Below, piece by piece: positions 16,575 to 24,958 of a DNA stretch of 64,000 bases. Position numbers and translations under genes: made by a program. Where the stretch lies: assembly GCF_008039615.1 (NCBI RefSeq), contig NZ_VDUZ01000026.1:1-64000 (forward strand), read 5' to 3'. The DNA comes from Vineibacter terrae. GTDB lineage: Bacteria > Pseudomonadota > Alphaproteobacteria > Reyranellales > Reyranellaceae. How positions within the stretch are numbered: position 1 is the stretch's first letter; each line of letters opens with the position of its first letter. Below the pieces are notes generated by a model. The model had not been told where the DNA came from and did no database searches. It was given only the letters and a program-made list of their open reading frames with translations.

Positions 16575-17492
16575 TCAGACCGGATCCCAGGAGAAGTACT
16601 CGCCCGAGCGGTCGAGGCTGATGAAATGCGGCTTCATCGCCGGGATCGCCGTCTCGGCGATGCTCTGCGGCGTCCAGCCGTCCGACATGTGCACCGAACG
16701 CACCGGACGGTTGGCGCTGAACAGCATGATCTCGTTCATGCGCACGCCGAAGATCTGCGACGTCACGCCGTCGGCCGCATCCGACAGCAGATAGGCCGCC
16801 AGCGGCGCGATCTTGGCCGGCGTCATGCGCTTGATCTTGTCCAGGCGCGCCTGCTGCTCGGGCGTATCCGAGGGGATGGTGCCGATCATGCGCGTCCAGG
16901 CGAACGGCGAGATGCAGTTCGAGCGCACGTTGAACGCCTTCATGTCCAGCGCGATCGACCGCGACAGGCCGATGATGCCCATCTTCGCCGCCGCGTAGTT
17001 CGCCTGCCCGAAATTGCCCACCAGGCCCGATGTCGACGTGAAGTGCACGAAGGCGCCCGACTTCTGCTCCTTGAAGTAGTTCGCCGCCGCCCGCGAGGTG
17101 TTGAACGCGCCGTGCAGATGCACGTCGATCACCTGCTTCCAGTCGAGGTGGCTCATGCGGTGGAAGATGCGGTCGCGCAGGATGCCGGCGTTGTTGATCA
17201 CGCCGTCGATGCGGCCGAAATTCTCCACCGCCTGCTTGATCATCGCCTCGGCCGCCGCCGGATCGGCGACGCTGCCGTAGTTGGGGATGGCGATGCCGCC
17301 CGCCGCCTTGATCTCGTCGCAGACCTTGGCCGCCGGCGTCTGGCTGCCCGTGCCCTCGCCGTCGACCGCGCCGCCGAGATCGTTGACCACGACCTTGGCG
17401 CCCTCCTGGGCGCACAGCAGCGCCATCTCGCGGCCGATGCCGCCGCCGGCGCCGGTCACCAGAACCACCTTGTCCTTCAGCATGTTCGCCAT
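16575..17492 (-). CDS. SDR, (3R)-hydroxyacyl-CoA dehydrogenase-like (tandem copy 2)
   Basis: A 305-aa paralogue of the 15540-16457 gene with the same cofactor loop, catalytic Ser/Tyr/Lys and C-terminal extension. Differences cluster in the substrate-side stretch (DTPEQQARLDKIKRM against DTPQQVARLERSKRM) and near the C-terminus. Long DNA stretches are almost identical, so the duplication is recent or kept alike by gene conversion. It lies upstream of the other copy and would be transcribed first. ATG at 17492 follows GGAGGACGCG on the minus strand. Confidence 0.9.
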   Translation of the reverse strand: MANMLKDKVVLVTGAGGGIGREMALLCAQEGAKVVVNDLGGAVDGEGTGSQTPAAKVCDEIKAAGGIAIPNYGSVADPAAAEAMIKQAVENFGRIDGVINNAGILRDRIFHRMSHLDWKQVIDVHLHGAFNTSRAAANYFKEQKSGAFVHFTSTSGLVGNFGQANYAAAKMGIIGLSRSIALDMKAFNVRSNCISPFAWTRMIGTIPSDTPEQQARLDKIKRMTPAKIAPLAAYLLSDAADGVTSQIFGVRMNEIMLFSANRPVRSVHMSDGWTPQSIAETAIPAMKPHFISLDRSGEYFSWDPV

Positions 17493-17602
17493 CGCGTCCT
17501 CCGTGTCGGGGTCGTGGGTATCCCCTGCGTTCTAGCCCATGGCCGGCCCGGCAGCATTGCCATTTCGGCATACGTTCCTCGAAGCGGGACGGTGGCGCGA
17601 CG

Positions 17603-18871
17603 TCACGGCCCCGCGGCTTCGCGGCGCGAAACCCGGCGCAGCATCCAGGCGCTGAGCGCGCCGCTGATCGCGAACGGCGCCAGCCCGATCACCAGCGGCA
17701 TGGGCACGCCGCAGGCGACGGTGCGGCAGCCGGCCCATTCGCCCACCATCGGGATGCCGGCGCTGTGCCCGGCCCAGCCCGTGAGCACCGCCACCACGAC
17801 GGTGCCGAAGGCGCCGATGCCCATCTGCGCCAGGCCGAACAGCGACGAGGCCGTGCCCGCCAGCTTGGGATGCAGGCCGATGGCGCCGGCGCTGGCGGTG
17901 GGCACCACCATGCCCGAGCCGAACGACAGCAGCGCATGCGGCACGACGATCGACCACCAGGCCAGCGTGCTGAAATAGGCCGGCACCGCCATGACGGTCA
18001 GCGCCACGAGATGGCAGGTCGTGGCGCCCTGCAGGATGTGCGGCGGCGCCACGCGGCCGATCAGCATCTGGTTGCAGATGCCGCCGGCCGTGAAGCCACT
18101 GACGGATATCAGCACCAGCAGGCCGAACTCGCGCGGCGTGAAGCCCAGGCTGTCCTGCAGGATGAAGGGCGTGCCGGCGATCATCCCGAAATTGATCGCG
18201 AACGAGAAACCCATGGTCAGCACGTAGCCCAGGAACAGCCGGTCGCGCAGCATCGCGCCGCTGCCGCGCAGCAGCGACACCAGGTCGATGGCGGCGCTGC
18301 GGTGCTTGTTGGTCTCGGGCAGGCCCAGCGTCGTCACCACGAACAGCACCGACGAGAACACGGCCAGCACCCAGAACGTGGCGCTCCAGCCGAAGCGCTC
18401 GCCGAGATAGCCGCCGACCGAGGGCGCGATCGCGGGCGCGATATTGAGCGCCAGCGAGATCCAGCCCATGACCCGCGGCATGTCGCGGTACTCGTAGACG
18501 TCGCGCGCCAGCGCCCGGCCGATCACCACGCCGGCGCAGGCGCCGACGCCCTGGAAGAAGCGCTGCGCGATCAGGTTCGCGATGCTGTGGGCATAGATGC
18601 AGCCGATCGTGGTGGCAACGAAGAACAGCAGCCCGCCCAGCAGCACGGGCCGGCGGCCGAAGCGGTCGCTGAGCGGCCCATAGAACAGCTGGCCGATGGC
18701 AAAGCCCAGCATGTAGCTGGTCAGGGTCAGCTTGACAGCATCGGGGCTGGCGCCCAGCGCGCCGCCGATCAGCGGCATCACCGGCGTGTAGATGCTCATG
18801 GTGAGCGGGCCGAATGAGCTCAGCGCCACCAGCAGCACGACATAGCCGACCGAACGGGGAGCGATCTGCAC
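17603..18871 (-). CDS. MFS exporter, Bcr/CflA family
   Basis: A 422-aa multi-spanning protein of the major facilitator superfamily. The N-terminal MSIYTPVMPLIGGALGASPDAVKLTLTSYMLGFAIGQ with YGPLSDRFGRRPVLL is characteristic of the Bcr/CflA drug-exporter subgroup, which uses proton antiport. The length and about 12 hydrophobic segments fit a complete transporter. It sits between the SDR pair and the transglutaminase-like gene, all on the minus strand, without a clear functional link. Substrate unknown. Confidence 0.88.
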   Translation of the reverse strand: MQIAPRSVGYVVLLVALSSFGPLTMSIYTPVMPLIGGALGASPDAVKLTLTSYMLGFAIGQLFYGPLSDRFGRRPVLLGGLLFFVATTIGCIYAHSIANLIAQRFFQGVGACAGVVIGRALARDVYEYRDMPRVMGWISLALNIAPAIAPSVGGYLGERFGWSATFWVLAVFSSVLFVVTTLGLPETNKHRSAAIDLVSLLRGSGAMLRDRLFLGYVLTMGFSFAINFGMIAGTPFILQDSLGFTPREFGLLVLISVSGFTAGGICNQMLIGRVAPPHILQGATTCHLVALTVMAVPAYFSTLAWWSIVVPHALLSFGSGMVVPTASAGAIGLHPKLAGTASSLFGLAQMGIGAFGTVVVAVLTGWAGHSAGIPMVGEWAGCRTVACGVPMPLVIGLAPFAISGALSAWMLRRVSRREAAGP

Positions 18872-18892
18872 GCGATCGCCTCAGGCGGGTTT

Positions 18893-18920
18893 CCTTCTCC
18901 CCGCCGAGGCGGGGAGAAGG
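18893..18920. repeat. Family A hairpin
   Basis: CCTTCTCCCCGCC-GA-GGCGGGGAGAAGG is a compact perfect hairpin between the transporter and the transglutaminase-like gene. Confidence 0.8.
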
Positions 18921-18939
18921 TCAGCGGCGTCGCTCGCGC

Positions 18940-19674
18940 TCACCGGCTGGCAGCCTCGGCGGCACCTTCGGCTGCGAAATCGCCGCCCAGCGCGGCGCCG
19001 CCGTCGTGGCGGTACATCTTGGGATAGTATTGCCGGAACGCGGCGTTCAGGGTGTCGAACGGGATGTCGGCATAGACCCCGCGATACGCCAGATACTCCA
19101 TATGCCGGCGGCCTTCGAGATCGAAGGGATGGTAGATCGAGTCCGCGCTGCCGTCCCAGTCGAGCGGCTTGAGGCGGAACTTGTCGGTGAGCTCCTTGTT
19201 GAAGGCCGGGGTCGCCTTCACCCAGCGCCCGTTCAGCCAGACGTCGGTGTAGCCGTGGAAGTAGAAGACGTCCGAGCCCATCCATTCCGACAGCCGCCTG
19301 GTCGTCATGTGGTTGCGTACGTCGGCGTAGCCCAGGCGGGCGGGGATGCCGCGGGCGCGGCAGGCGGCCGCCATCAGGCCGGCCTTGTTGACGCAGTAGC
19401 CGTGGCGCGCCTGCAGGCAGGTGCTGGCGACATAGGCATCGCGGCGCAGCGGCGTGCCGTACGGGTCGTAGCGCAGGCCGTCGCGCACGGCGAAATAGAT
19501 CCGCACCGCGACATCGACGGGGTCGGTGGCCGCGCCGGCCGCGTCGCGCGCGAAGGCCACGACCGCGGGGTGGTCGCTGTCGACCAGCGCGCCGGGACGG
19601 CGGTAGTCCTCGAACGCGGCGCCGTCCATCACGGTGCCGTCGGTCTCGAAGGTGCGTAGATCGGGAGCAGTCAT
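18940..19674 (-). CDS. Transglutaminase-like cysteine protease family protein
   Basis: A 244-aa protein. The papain-like core has catalytic Cys in ARHGYCVNKAGLMAAACRARGIPARLGYADV and His in FYFHGYTDVWLNGRWVKATPAFN. The third residue, usually Asp, appears as Asn in PAFN or is elsewhere. The ATG at 19674 begins MTAPDLRTFETDG; upstream in-frame ATG lacks support. No signal peptide is seen. Bacterial members are mostly proteases or amidases rather than crosslinkers. It is separate from the transglutaminase-like protein at the right end of the window. Confidence 0.82.
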   Translation of the reverse strand: MTAPDLRTFETDGTVMDGAAFEDYRRPGALVDSDHPAVVAFARDAAGAATDPVDVAVRIYFAVRDGLRYDPYGTPLRRDAYVASTCLQARHGYCVNKAGLMAAACRARGIPARLGYADVRNHMTTRRLSEWMGSDVFYFHGYTDVWLNGRWVKATPAFNKELTDKFRLKPLDWDGSADSIYHPFDLEGRRHMEYLAYRGVYADIPFDTLNAAFRQYYPKMYRHDGGAALGGDFAAEGAAEAASR

Positions 19675-19755
19675 GGACAGCACATGGCAAGCAGCGGCGC
19701 GCCCGTCAAGCAAGCCGCCGCGCGCGGCCGCCTTGCGGTGCGGCGCGTCCCGGCA

Positions 19756-20196
19756 TCACTTCACCGGCGTGACCAGGAAATGGATCTGGGCGGCGCCCAC
19801 CGGCTTGGAGCGGTCCTCCTGCCAGGCCTCGACCGCGACGCTGGCCACCCGGCGGCCCAGCTTGGTGAAGGCGGCGCGCGCCAGGGTGTCGACGGGGCGG
19901 CCCGAGCGCAGGTAGTCGACGGTGATGTTGATGATGCGCGGCAGAGCGGCGTTGTCCATTTCCCACAGCAGGTGGAAGATGGCGGCCGTCTCGAGCAGGG
20001 CGCCGATGGTGCCGCCGTGCAGCGCCGGCAGGTGCGTGTTGCCGATCAGCTGCGGGTGATAGCGCATGCGCGTCAGCAGCTCGCCGGTGGTGTTCTCGGG
20101 CGCCATGTTCATCCAGCGAGCGTAGGGGATGGCCTCGCCCAGGCGCGACACGTCGCCGGCCTTGCGCGCCGCATGCAGGCGGTCGAGCAGGTTCAC
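19756..20196 (-). CDS. PaaI-type hotdog thioesterase (second gene of pair)
   Basis: A 146-aa hotdog-fold protein beginning with GTG at 20196 that overlaps the stop of the preceding gene as GTGA; GGAGGGG precedes it. HLPALHGGTIGALLETAA is the active-site helix region, and the C-terminus (RSKPVGAAQIHFLVTP) is typical. These enzymes hydrolyse acyl-CoA thioesters, recycling CoA. The overlap implies translational coupling with the other thioesterase, perhaps as a heteromeric enzyme. Confidence 0.85.
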   Translation of the reverse strand: MNLLDRLHAARKAGDVSRLGEAIPYARWMNMAPENTTGELLTRMRYHPQLIGNTHLPALHGGTIGALLETAAIFHLLWEMDNAALPRIINITVDYLRSGRPVDTLARAAFTKLGRRVASVAVEAWQEDRSKPVGAAQIHFLVTPVK

Positions 20197-20717
20197 GCCC
20201 CCCTCCCCTTCTCGGCGGCGACGCGCACGGCATGCGGGCCCACGGCGGCCTTGCCCTTGGTGCCCAGCATGAAGGTGCCGGCCGACGCGGCGATGGGATC
20301 CTTGGGATCGCCGTGATGCGCCACGGCCCGGGTGAAGGCGACGTTGCTGGTCAGGCGGTAGCACTCGGCCTCGGCCAGCACCGGCTGGCCCGGCGTGGCG
20401 GGATGCACATAGTCGATGCGCAGGTCCAGGGTCGCGAAAGGCTGCGCCTTGGTCAGCACGGTGGCCACCGCCATGCCGCTGCAGGAATCCAGCATTGCCG
20501 TGATGGCGCCGCCATGCAGCACGCCGGTCTCGGGATTGCCGACCAGGTGCGGTTGCCAGTCGAGCCGCATGGTGGCGCCGCCCTTGCGGACCGCCGTCAC
20601 CACCAGCCCCAGCGCCTTGTTGTGCGGAATGGTGTCGGAGAACCACTTCTGGAAGAGCTCGAGCTTGTCGCCCGGCACGACCTCGAAGATGGTCTTGTGT
20701 CTGCTTTCATCGCCCAT
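20193..20717 (-). CDS. PaaI-type hotdog thioesterase (first gene of pair)
   Basis: A 174-aa hotdog-fold thioesterase. LVGNPETGVLHGGAITAMLDSC carries the HGG active-site motif and an acidic residue in the long helix. FATLDLRIDYVHPATPG is the usual central strand pair. The start at 20717 (MGDESRHK) fits the family; the frame is open further upstream but unconserved. It is the promoter-proximal gene of a two-gene unit. In this acyl-CoA-rich setting it probably protects CoA pools or releases acyl products. Confidence 0.87.
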   Translation of the reverse strand: MGDESRHKTIFEVVPGDKLELFQKWFSDTIPHNKALGLVVTAVRKGGATMRLDWQPHLVGNPETGVLHGGAITAMLDSCSGMAVATVLTKAQPFATLDLRIDYVHPATPGQPVLAEAECYRLTSNVAFTRAVAHHGDPKDPIAASAGTFMLGTKGKAAVGPHAVRVAAEKGRGA

Positions 20718-20801
20718 GCGGTGACTGGCCCCACCCTTGCGCCGCAACGGCACTCTACGACAGGACCGGTGCGAAGTCGCGTGGGTCCCGTGGAAAACAC
20801 A

Positions 20802-20824
20802 ACGGGCCGGCATGGCCGGCCCGT
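20802..20824 (-). terminator. Terminator-like hairpin, minus strand
   Basis: ACGGGCCGGC and GCCGGCCCGT form a perfect 10-bp stem with a 3-nt loop. On the minus strand it is followed by TGTGTTTTCC. It would end a transcript coming from the 20830-20975 area, before the thioesterase pair. Confidence 0.6.
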
Positions 20825-20975
20825 CCGCGAGAGCGGGGCGTTTACAGCCCCGTCCGCCGGGTCGCAAGGTCTTTCACGGTCGGCCGCGCACGGCCGCCGA
20901 TCGACATCACGCTGGTCTCGCGCTCGCTGCGCCCGACGATCGCGATGACAGTTCAGTCATACGCAGTATTACGTA

Positions 20976-21020
20976 TTGACAGCACACGTGGCTTCTTGGT
21001 TTATGAACCCACGTTCATAA
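20976..21020 (+). promoter_or_regulatory. liv promoter with operator-like palindrome
   Basis: A consensus TTGACA at 20976-20981 is followed, 17-18 nt on, by a weak TTTAT -10 region that merges with a perfect palindrome at 21001-21020: TTATGAAC, 4-nt spacer, GTTCATAA. Such 8+4+8 palindromes over the -10 region are typical of TetR-type repressor operators in fatty acid and aromatic acid operons. No regulator gene is adjacent. The sequence is seen directly; the repressor is inference. Confidence 0.6.
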
Positions 21021-21074
21021 GAACGCAGCGGACGCAAGATCCGCAGGACATGGGATGGAAACGGGGGGCGTACG

Positions 21075-21947
21075 CTGGCTACCTTCCTGCAATTGACGCT
21101 GAACGGGCTCGCGGTCGGCTGCATCTACGGCTTGGTCGCGCTCGGGTTCGTGCTGATCTACAAGGCCACCGAGCTGGTCAACTTCGCCCAGGGCGACCTG
21201 CTGATGCTGGGCGCCTTCGTCGCCTACATGGCGGTCGTGTGGTGGGGGCTCGACTATTGGGTGGGCTTCGCGATCGCGGTGGTGGTGATCGCGGTCTTCG
21301 GCGCCCTGCTCGACGCCACCGTGCTGCGCCGGGTGATCGGCCAGCCGCAATTCGCCGTGGTGATGCTCACGATCGGCCTGGGCGCGATGTTCCGCACCTT
21401 CGCCAGCGTCACCTGGGGCTCGGAGATCTACACCCTACCGACGCCGTTCTCCGGCGTGTGGACCGTGGGCGGCGTCACGCTGAGCCACCAGTACCTGTCG
21501 ATCGTCGCCGGCACACTGGTGCTGTGCGGCGCGCTGTACGGCTTCTTCACCCATACCCGCATCGGCGTCGCCATGCAGGCGACGTCGCAGAACCAGCTGG
21601 CTGCCTACTATATGGGCATCCCGGTCAAGCTGATCTTCTCGCTGATCTGGGCGATCTCGGCCGGTGTCGCGACCGTGGCGGGCATCCTGCTGGCGCCGGT
21701 GACGCTGATCGACATCAACATGGGGCTCGCGGTCGCGCTCAAGGCCTTCGCCGCGGCGGTGCTGGGCGGCTTCGGCTCGATCCCCGGCGCCCTGGTCGGC
21801 GGCATCATCATCGGCCTGATCGAGCTCTACGCCGGCGCCACCCTGCCGGAGGGCTTCAAGGACACGGCTCCCTATATCGTGCTGCTGCTGATGCTGGCGG
21901 TGCGGCCGCAGGGCCTGTTCGGCACGCTCGGCCGCAAGAAAGTGTAG
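21075..21947 (+). CDS. livH: Branched-chain amino acid-type ABC permease LivH
   Basis: About 290 aa, inner-membrane permease. GLAVGCIYGLVALGFVLIYKATELVNFAQGDLLMLGAF is the LivH N-terminus, and AVLGGFGSIPGALVGGIIIGLIE the conserved coupling-loop region. No ATG is placed correctly: conserved sequence starts L-A-T-F-L-Q-L-T-L-N-G. CTG at 21075, spaced 6 nt after GGGGGG, is the best start; TTG at 21093 lacks a ribosome site. First gene of livHMGF. No binding-protein gene lies within the operon itself. Confidence 0.88.
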   Translation: MATFLQLTLNGLAVGCIYGLVALGFVLIYKATELVNFAQGDLLMLGAFVAYMAVVWWGLDYWVGFAIAVVVIAVFGALLDATVLRRVIGQPQFAVVMLTIGLGAMFRTFASVTWGSEIYTLPTPFSGVWTVGGVTLSHQYLSIVAGTLVLCGALYGFFTHTRIGVAMQATSQNQLAAYYMGIPVKLIFSLIWAISAGVATVAGILLAPVTLIDINMGLAVALKAFAAAVLGGFGSIPGALVGGIIIGLIELYAGATLPEGFKDTAPYIVLLLMLAVRPQGLFGTLGRKKV

Positions 21948-21958
21948 GGGCGCCCACG

Positions 21959-23101
21959 ATGCGGTTCGTGTTCAAGACGTCCTACGCGCAGGACATCCAG
22001 CTCTTCCGCGACCGCATGGACGCCTTCTGGTACGTCCTGCTGGCGGCCGCGGTGGCGCTGCTGCCGGTGGTGATGTCCGAGTACTATGTCGGCGAGACGA
22101 CCTGGGTCTTCATCTACGCCATCTGCGGCGTCTCGCTGATGGTGCTGGTGGGCTACACCGGGCTGATCTCGCTGGGACATGCAGCCTTCCTGGGCATCGG
22201 CGCCTATGCCCATGCCTTCTTCATCAAGCACGGCGTGCCCTGGGTCGCGGCCGTGGCGCTGGCGGTGGTGATCACCACGGCCTGCGGCATCATCGTCGGC
22301 CTGCCGGCGCTGCGCATGTCGGGCATCTACCTCGCCATCGCGACGCTCGCCTTCGCGACCATCATCCAGGAAGTCTTCAGCCGCTGGGAGTCGGTGACGC
22401 ACGGCTTCGCCGGCATGCCGGTCGAGAAGCCGGTGATCTTCGGCGTCTCGTTCGCCCACGACACCGCGTTCTACTATCTCTGCCTGTTCTTCCTGGTGGT
22501 GAGCCTGTGGCTGACGCGCAACCTGCTGCGCGCGCCCACCGGGCGGGCCTGGGTGGCGATCCGCGACAGCGAGATCGCGGCCCAGTCGATGGGCGTCAAC
22601 ATCGCCATCTACAAGTCCATGGCCTTCGCCTACTCGGCGGCGCTGATGGGCCTGGCCGGCGCTCTGTTCGCGCACAAGATCGCCTACCTGGCGCCGGACA
22701 TCTTCACCATACTGCTGTCGATCCAGCTGCTGCTGCTGGTGATCGTGGGCGGCCTGGGCTCGCTGCATGGCGCCGTCTTCGGCGCCATCTTCGTGGCCCT
22801 GCTGCCGCCGGTGATCGCCATCCTGCGCGACTCGATCCCGGCCACCCTGTCGAGCGTCGCCGGCGCCACCGGCCTGTCGCTGTTCGGCGCCATCGGCGAG
22901 GGCGTCGGCGCCTTCCTGCGCAAGCCCGGTGTCGAGGCCGGCATCTTCGGGCTGATCCTGGTGCTGGTGATCCTGCTGGAGCCGCTGGGGATGTATGGCC
23001 GCTGGATGAAGATCCGGGTCTATTTCTCGACCTTCCCGATGTATAAGCGCGCCACCTTCAAGCGCCAGAAGACCTACATGCGATCGGAGCGGCTGCGGTG
23101 A
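21959..23101 (+). CDS. livM: Branched-chain amino acid-type ABC permease LivM
   Basis: A 380-aa membrane permease, partner of LivH. ICGVSLMVLVGYTGLISLGHAAFLGIGAYA and LPALRMSGIYLAIATLAFATIIQEV are hallmark LivM sequences; AVFGAIFVALLPPV lies near the coupling region. The C-terminus has a basic cytoplasmic tail (YKRATFKRQKTYMRSERLR), somewhat longer than usual. ATG at 21959 comes 11 nt after the livH stop, and the stop overlaps the livG start by GTGA, so all are translationally linked. Confidence 0.92.
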   Translation: MRFVFKTSYAQDIQLFRDRMDAFWYVLLAAAVALLPVVMSEYYVGETTWVFIYAICGVSLMVLVGYTGLISLGHAAFLGIGAYAHAFFIKHGVPWVAAVALAVVITTACGIIVGLPALRMSGIYLAIATLAFATIIQEVFSRWESVTHGFAGMPVEKPVIFGVSFAHDTAFYYLCLFFLVVSLWLTRNLLRAPTGRAWVAIRDSEIAAQSMGVNIAIYKSMAFAYSAALMGLAGALFAHKIAYLAPDIFTILLSIQLLLLVIVGGLGSLHGAVFGAIFVALLPPVIAILRDSIPATLSSVAGATGLSLFGAIGEGVGAFLRKPGVEAGIFGLILVLVILLEPLGMYGRWMKIRVYFSTFPMYKRATFKRQKTYMRSERLR

Positions 23102-23856
23102 GCTTCTTCAAGGTCGACCAGCTCTCCATCAACTTCGGCGGCATCAAGGCCGTCGACGGGGTCAGCTTCGACGTCGACAAAGGCTCGGTCTTCACCATCA
23201 TCGGCCCCAACGGCGCCGGCAAGACGACGATCTTCAACCTCGTCAGCCGCATCTACGAGCCCAGCGGCGGCCGCCTCGTGTTCGAGGGCAACGACATCAC
23301 CCACGTGCCGCCGCACCGCGTCGCCAAGCTCGGCATTGCGCGCACGTTCCAGAACATCGAGCTGTTCGAGCACGCCAGCCTGCTGCAGAACCTGCTGCTG
23401 GCACGCCATGCCCACAAGCAGTCGAGCTTCTTCTCCGAGCTCCTCTTCCTGCCCTCGGTGCGGCGCATGGAGGTCGAGCACCGCGAGGCCGTGGAGAAGG
23501 TGATCGATTTCCTCGATCTGCAGCAATACCGCGAGAGCCTGATCGTCAACCTGCCGTACGGCGTGCGCAAGGTGACCGAGCTGGCGCGCGCGCTCTGCAC
23601 CAACCCCAAGCTGCTGCTGCTGGACGAGCCCTCCTCCGGCCTCAACGTCGAGGAGACCGAGGACATGGCGTTCTGGATCCAGGACATCAAGAACCTGCTG
23701 GGCATCACGGTGCTCATGGTCGAGCACGACATGAAGCTGGTCTCGGCGGTGTCCGACCGGGTGCTGGCGCTGAACTACGGCCGGCCGCTGGCCCAGGGCT
23801 CGCCACAGGAGGTGCAGTCCCACCCCGAGGTGGTGCGCGCCTATCTCGGAGGCTAG
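23098..23856 (+). CDS. livG: ABC transporter ATP-binding protein LivG
   Basis: A 252-aa ATPase beginning with GTG overlapping the livM stop. Walker A GPNGAGKTT, Q-loop region GIARTFQNIELF, the LivG-type signature LPYGVRKVTELARAL instead of LSGGQ, Walker B LLLLDEPSSGLN and switch His in VEHDMKLV are all present. It should energise the LivHM permease together with LivF. Complete and of normal length. Confidence 0.94.
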   Translation: MSFFKVDQLSINFGGIKAVDGVSFDVDKGSVFTIIGPNGAGKTTIFNLVSRIYEPSGGRLVFEGNDITHVPPHRVAKLGIARTFQNIELFEHASLLQNLLLARHAHKQSSFFSELLFLPSVRRMEVEHREAVEKVIDFLDLQQYRESLIVNLPYGVRKVTELARALCTNPKLLLLDEPSSGLNVEETEDMAFWIQDIKNLLGITVLMVEHDMKLVSAVSDRVLALNYGRPLAQGSPQEVQSHPEVVRAYLGG

Positions 23857-23863
23857 GAGCGTC

Positions 23864-24637
23864 ATGGCCGAGCCGATCCTGAAGGTCAGCAACATCGAGA
23901 CCTACTACGGGCCGATCATGGCCATCCGCGGGGTCTCCTTCGACGTGCCGCAAGGCGGCATCGTCACCATCCTGGGCGCCAACGGCGCCGGCAAGACGAC
24001 AGTGCTGAAGACCATCTGCGGCGTGATGGACCCGCAGAAGGGCAGCGTCGCCTTCGAAGGCCGCGAGATCCAGCGCACGGACCCCGACAAGGTCATGCGG
24101 CTGGGCATCAGCCACGTGCCGGAGGGCCGCGAGGTTTTCCCGTTCCTGACCGTGCGCGAGAACCTGCGCATGGGCGCCTACACGCGCCGGGACCCCGACG
24201 GCGTCGCCCAGGACATGAGCACCGTCTTCGGCTACTTCCCGGTGCTGAAGGAGCGCGCCGACCAGCGGGCGGGCTCGCTGTCGGGCGGCGAGCAGCAGAT
24301 GCTGGCCATCAGCCGGGCGCTGATGGCGCGGCCCAAGGTCATGCTGCTGGACGAGCCGTCGCTGGGCCTGTCGCCCAAGCTGGTGCTGGAGATCTTCGAC
24401 ATCGTCACGCGCATCAACCGCGAGCGCGGCGTGACCATCCTGCTGGTCGAGCAGAACGCCAACATGGCGCTGAAGGTGGCCGACTACGGCTACGTGCTGG
24501 AGGTCGGCCGCATCGTGATGGCCGACACCTGTGCCCGGCTGATGGAGAAGGACGACATCAAGGAGTTCTATCTCGGCATCAAGGACCAGGGCGCGCGCGG
24601 CCAGCGGCGTTGGAAGAAGCGCAAGACATGGCGCTAG
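23864..24637 (+). CDS. livF: ABC transporter ATP-binding protein LivF
   Basis: A 257-aa ATPase. Walker A GANGAGKTT, HVPEGREVFPFLTVRENLRMGAY, signature LSGGEQQM, Walker B VMLLDEPSLGLSP and VEQNANMAL are the LivF pattern. A short basic C-terminal tail (RRWKKRKTWR) follows the usual end. It starts 7 nt after livG and ends the permease operon. The acyl-CoA synthetase follows after about 320 bp. Confidence 0.94.
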   Translation: MAEPILKVSNIETYYGPIMAIRGVSFDVPQGGIVTILGANGAGKTTVLKTICGVMDPQKGSVAFEGREIQRTDPDKVMRLGISHVPEGREVFPFLTVRENLRMGAYTRRDPDGVAQDMSTVFGYFPVLKERADQRAGSLSGGEQQMLAISRALMARPKVMLLDEPSLGLSPKLVLEIFDIVTRINRERGVTILLVEQNANMALKVADYGYVLEVGRIVMADTCARLMEKDDIKEFYLGIKDQGARGQRRWKKRKTWR

Positions 24638-24958
24638 CCGCCCCCAGCGGATCGAACCGCACCTTTCGGGCCCCTCTCCACGCCAAGACGGGAAGAAGGT
24701 GGCACGAACACGGTGTCTGCGCTGGCGTCGAAACACCGGCGATGAGGGGCTTCGCGAGGTGAAGGCGCTGCTCCGTGGCGCTCCGGCCACCTGCGGTTTG
24801 CGCGTGAGCATGGTCGGCAGGCCAGAAAGCCCCTCATATGGTTTTCGGGAACCTTCCCCCCGCCGTCACGGGAGGAAGGGTGGTATCGGAGCCTGCCCCG
24901 GTGTACCTAGGTGCGTCAGGCAAGAGAAGAAGCAACAGATATAGGGAGGCCGCAAGCC
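24638..24958. other. Intergenic region with degenerate family A palindrome
   Basis: About 320 bp without a gene. ATGAGGGGCTT (24742-24752) and AAGCCCCTCAT (24827-24837) are a perfect 11-bp inverted pair. CCCCTCTCC...GGGAAGAAGG and CCTTCCCC...GGGAGGAAGGG flank it, so this is an eroded family A pair. No clear promoter is seen before the synthetase. Confidence 0.55.

Larger units (their letters stand above)
20718..21074. other. Intergenic region between thioesterases and livH
   Basis: The 357-bp space holds a strong minus-strand terminator-like hairpin (20802-20824), a short minus-strand open stretch ending in a TAA just upstream of that hairpin (product ending ...RARPTVKDLATRRTGL), and the livH promoter region. 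No complete gene is recognised. The open stretch could be a gene remnant or a very small gene. Confidence 0.5.
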
